Shown: positions 4,144 through 5,497 of the stretch, in pieces
Layout: each line of letters starts with the position of its first letter
Position numbering within the stretch: position 1 is the stretch's first letter
Assembly (NCBI GenBank): GCA_958420075.1
Contig: CATZIM010000139.1
Coordinates: 1 to 5,497, forward strand
Source of the DNA: an uncultured Clostridia bacterium
Lineage (GTDB): Bacteria; Bacillota; Clostridia; Lachnospirales; Anaerotignaceae
Reading direction: 5' to 3'
DNA length: 5,497 bases
Notes under the pieces: generated by a model
Databases searched by the model: none
What the model was told of the DNA's origin: nothing
Seen by the model: only the letters and a program-made list of their open reading frames with translations
Translations under genes and position numbers: made by a program

Positions 4144-4171
4144 GAGCCTGTTCAAAAAGGCTCTTTTTTTT
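4144..4171 (+). terminator. Third hairpin next to the ABC-F stop codon
   Basis: GAGCC (4144-4148) pairs with GGCTC (4159-4163) around a ten-base loop TGTTCAAAAA, followed by eight T (4164-4171). The T-tract is on the + strand, the wrong side for the leftward ABC-F gene that ends at 4170. In the - direction the stem is preceded by the A-run and followed by AGGAAAATC, so it would be a poor terminator for ABC-F unless the stem alone suffices. It may guard the ABC-F gene from rightward antisense transcripts. Confidence 0.6.
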
Positions 4172-5497
4172 ATGCGTGAAGACCTTCCCATTCTTCATAA
4201 AGCCCTTCCAGTTTTTCTTCCAGTTTTGTTTTTTCCTCGAAGATTTCCTGGGCTTTGGCGTAGTCGGAGCTTGCCGCCGCCATATCCTCATCGGCTTTGG
4301 CAATGGCTGCTTCTGTTTCCTCAATGGCTTTTTCCACTTTGGCAATCTTTGCCGCCAGTTTCCGCTCTGCTGCCTGCTGTTCTTTCTGTTTCAGCCAATC
4401 GCTCTTGGTGTCTGTCATGGTCTGGACAGGAGCAGGAGCGGCGCCTTTTGTGGGCTGTTCCGCAGCAAGCAGGGCTTCTTTTCTTGCCCGTTCCGCTTTT
4501 TTCTCCAGATAATAGTCATAATTGCCCTCATAGCGTGTGATGCCTTCGGGGGAAAGCTCCAGTATGATCTGGGCAGTTTTATTGATGAAATAACGGTCAT
4601 GGGAAATGTATACCACAGTGCCTTCATAGCGGTTCAGAGCATCTTCCAGCACTTCTTTGGAGAACATATCCAGATGGTTGGTAGGTTCGTCCAGCATCAG
4701 CAGATTTGCTTTGGAAAGCATGATTTTTGCCAGAGAAACGCGGCCTTTCTCACCGCCGCTGAGGGAAGAAACCTGTTTGAACACGTCATCCTCCGTAAAG
4801 ACGAAGGCTGCCAGCATATTACGGATTTCCCCTGCTGTCAAAGTGGGGTAAGTATCGGAAATTTCGTCGAAAATGGTCTTGTTGCTGTCTAATTTCTGCT
4901 GTTCCTGGTCATAATAGCCCACATGAACATTGGTGCCAAACCGCATAAGCCCGCTGTCGGAAGGCACTTCGCCCAGAAGCATTTTGAACAATGTGGATTT
5001 GCCCACACCGTTGGGGCCGATGATGGCAACATTTTCTCCGCGCTTGATGTCCAGATTTACATGGCGGAAAATCCGCTGTCCGCCGTAAGATTTAGACAGT
5101 TCTTCCGCATGGAGCACGTCACTGCCGCTGATGATGCGGGGTGTCAGTGTCAGGCGCATCTGGGAGGGCAGGCTGTCGGGGCGGTCGATGCGCTCTACTT
5201 TTTCCAGCATTTTTTCCCGGCTTTCGGCACGTTTGATGGATTTTTCCCGATTGAATGCCTTCAGTGTACGGATGACTTCTTCCTGACGTTTCAATTCCCG
5301 CTGCTGATTTTCGTAAGCCTTCTGCTGGATGTCCCGGTTGATGGCTTTCTGGTTCATATATGCTGTATAGTTGCCGTTGTATACTGTGGATTTCCGGTTT
5401 TCGATTTCCACGACTTTGGTGACGATTTTATCCAGGAAATAACGGTCATGGGAAATGATGAGCACAGAGCCGTCATATGTTTTCAGGAAATCTTCCA
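4170..5497 (-). CDS. ABC-F family ATPase, C-terminal two thirds (5' end outside window)
   Basis: 441 complete residues are visible, numbered here from the first whole codon at the right edge. ABC-F proteins are soluble, have two ATPase domains and bind the ribosomal E site to regulate translation or resist antibiotics; they are not transporters. Seen in order: the end of domain 1 with ISHDRYFLDK (switch His16); the charged interdomain helices with many Gln, Arg and Glu (about 40-105), of housekeeping rather than long resistance-type length; domain 2 with Walker A GPNGVGKST (160-168), signature LSGGE (245-249), Walker B LLMLDE plus PTNHLD (265-276) and switch His299; then a Pro/Ala-rich link (about 350-360) and a C-terminal coiled coil of about 75 residues rich in Ala, Lys and Glu (365-441). 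The C-terminal coil points to the YdiF/Uup-like branch. All motifs are intact. A GTG at 5465 is internal, not the start. Confidence 0.95.
   Translation of the reverse strand, partial: EDFLKTYDGSVLIISHDRYFLDKIVTKVVEIENRKSTVYNGNYTAYMNQKAINRDIQQKAYENQQRELKRQEEVIRTLKAFNREKSIKRAESREKMLEKVERIDRPDSLPSQMRLTLTPRIISGSDVLHAEELSKSYGGQRIFRHVNLDIKRGENVAIIGPNGVGKSTLFKMLLGEVPSDSGLMRFGTNVHVGYYDQEQQKLDSNKTIFDEISDTYPTLTAGEIRNMLAAFVFTEDDVFKQVSSLSGGEKGRVSLAKIMLSKANLLMLDEPTNHLDMFSKEVLEDALNRYEGTVVYISHDRYFINKTAQIILELSPEGITRYEGNYDYYLEKKAERARKEALLAAEQPTKGAAPAPVQTMTDTKSDWLKQKEQQAAERKLAAKIAKVEKAIEETEAAIAKADEDMAAASSDYAKAQEIFEEKTKLEEKLEGLYEEWEGLHA

Noticed and set aside
3905..4345. Leftward open frame of 146 codons covering the gap and the end of the ABC-F gene
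   Set aside because: Its N-terminal half is the ABC-F coding sequence read in another frame, giving an implausible Lys/Pro-rich protein, and it then runs through terminators and the structured element. No ribosome site.
4587..5458. Two identical stretches of about 22 bases in the ABC-F gene (4587-4608 and 5437-5458)
   Set aside because: Both encode the ISHDRYF switch motif, once per ATPase domain. They reflect the internal domain duplication of ABC-F proteins and not a mobile or regulatory repeat.

Overview
The window looks like ordinary chromosome from a strictly anaerobic, moderate-GC Gram-positive bacterium, most likely class Clostridia (Lachnospiraceae-like). Reasons: canonical AAGGAGG-type ribosome sites, short A/T-flanked hairpin terminators, sigma-A promoters with near-consensus hexamers, a short Gram-positive type I signal peptidase with one membrane anchor, and a hybrid-cluster-associated DUF1858 protein of the kind found in strict anaerobes. 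No mobile element, CRISPR array, tRNA or rRNA was seen. The species is not determinable from the sequence alone.

Left part (1-1079, + strand): the 3' end of one signal peptidase I gene is followed 23 bases later by a complete second copy. The two agree over the shared 176 bases except at 15 positions, and only two residues differ. A terminator ends this operon. A promoter that starts in its T-tract drives a 71-residue zinc-ribbon protein, which ends at a hairpin shared with the converging genes.

Middle part (1080-3376, - strand, read right to left): a small XRE-type regulator, a cyclase-family metal hydrolase (kynurenine formamidase-like), a class II HpcH/HpaI aldolase tightly coupled to it, then two small membrane proteins with their own strong promoter. 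The hydrolase-aldolase pair has all expected metal and catalytic residues but no further pathway genes in view, so its substrate is open.

Right part (3377-4169): a promoter region between the XRE gene and a divergent 67-residue orphan protein carries two CTGACCTA direct repeats placed around a consensus TTGACA/TAAAAT promoter, a likely operator. Next comes a DUF1858 redox-disulfide protein whose -10 box lies almost against its start codon. The 246-base gap that follows is the least ordinary stretch: a predicted three-way-junction fold (3988-4059), a 19-base direct repeat on either side of it, and three hairpin terminators facing the same way, although only the first has a visible gene to terminate.

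Far right (4170-5497, - strand): the C-terminal two thirds of a housekeeping-type ABC-F ATPase, cut by the window edge.

I did not find a large new defence or biosynthetic system. The most promising leads are the structured element at 3960-4130, the XRE/repeat/orphan-gene control region, and the uncharacterised hydrolase-aldolase operon.
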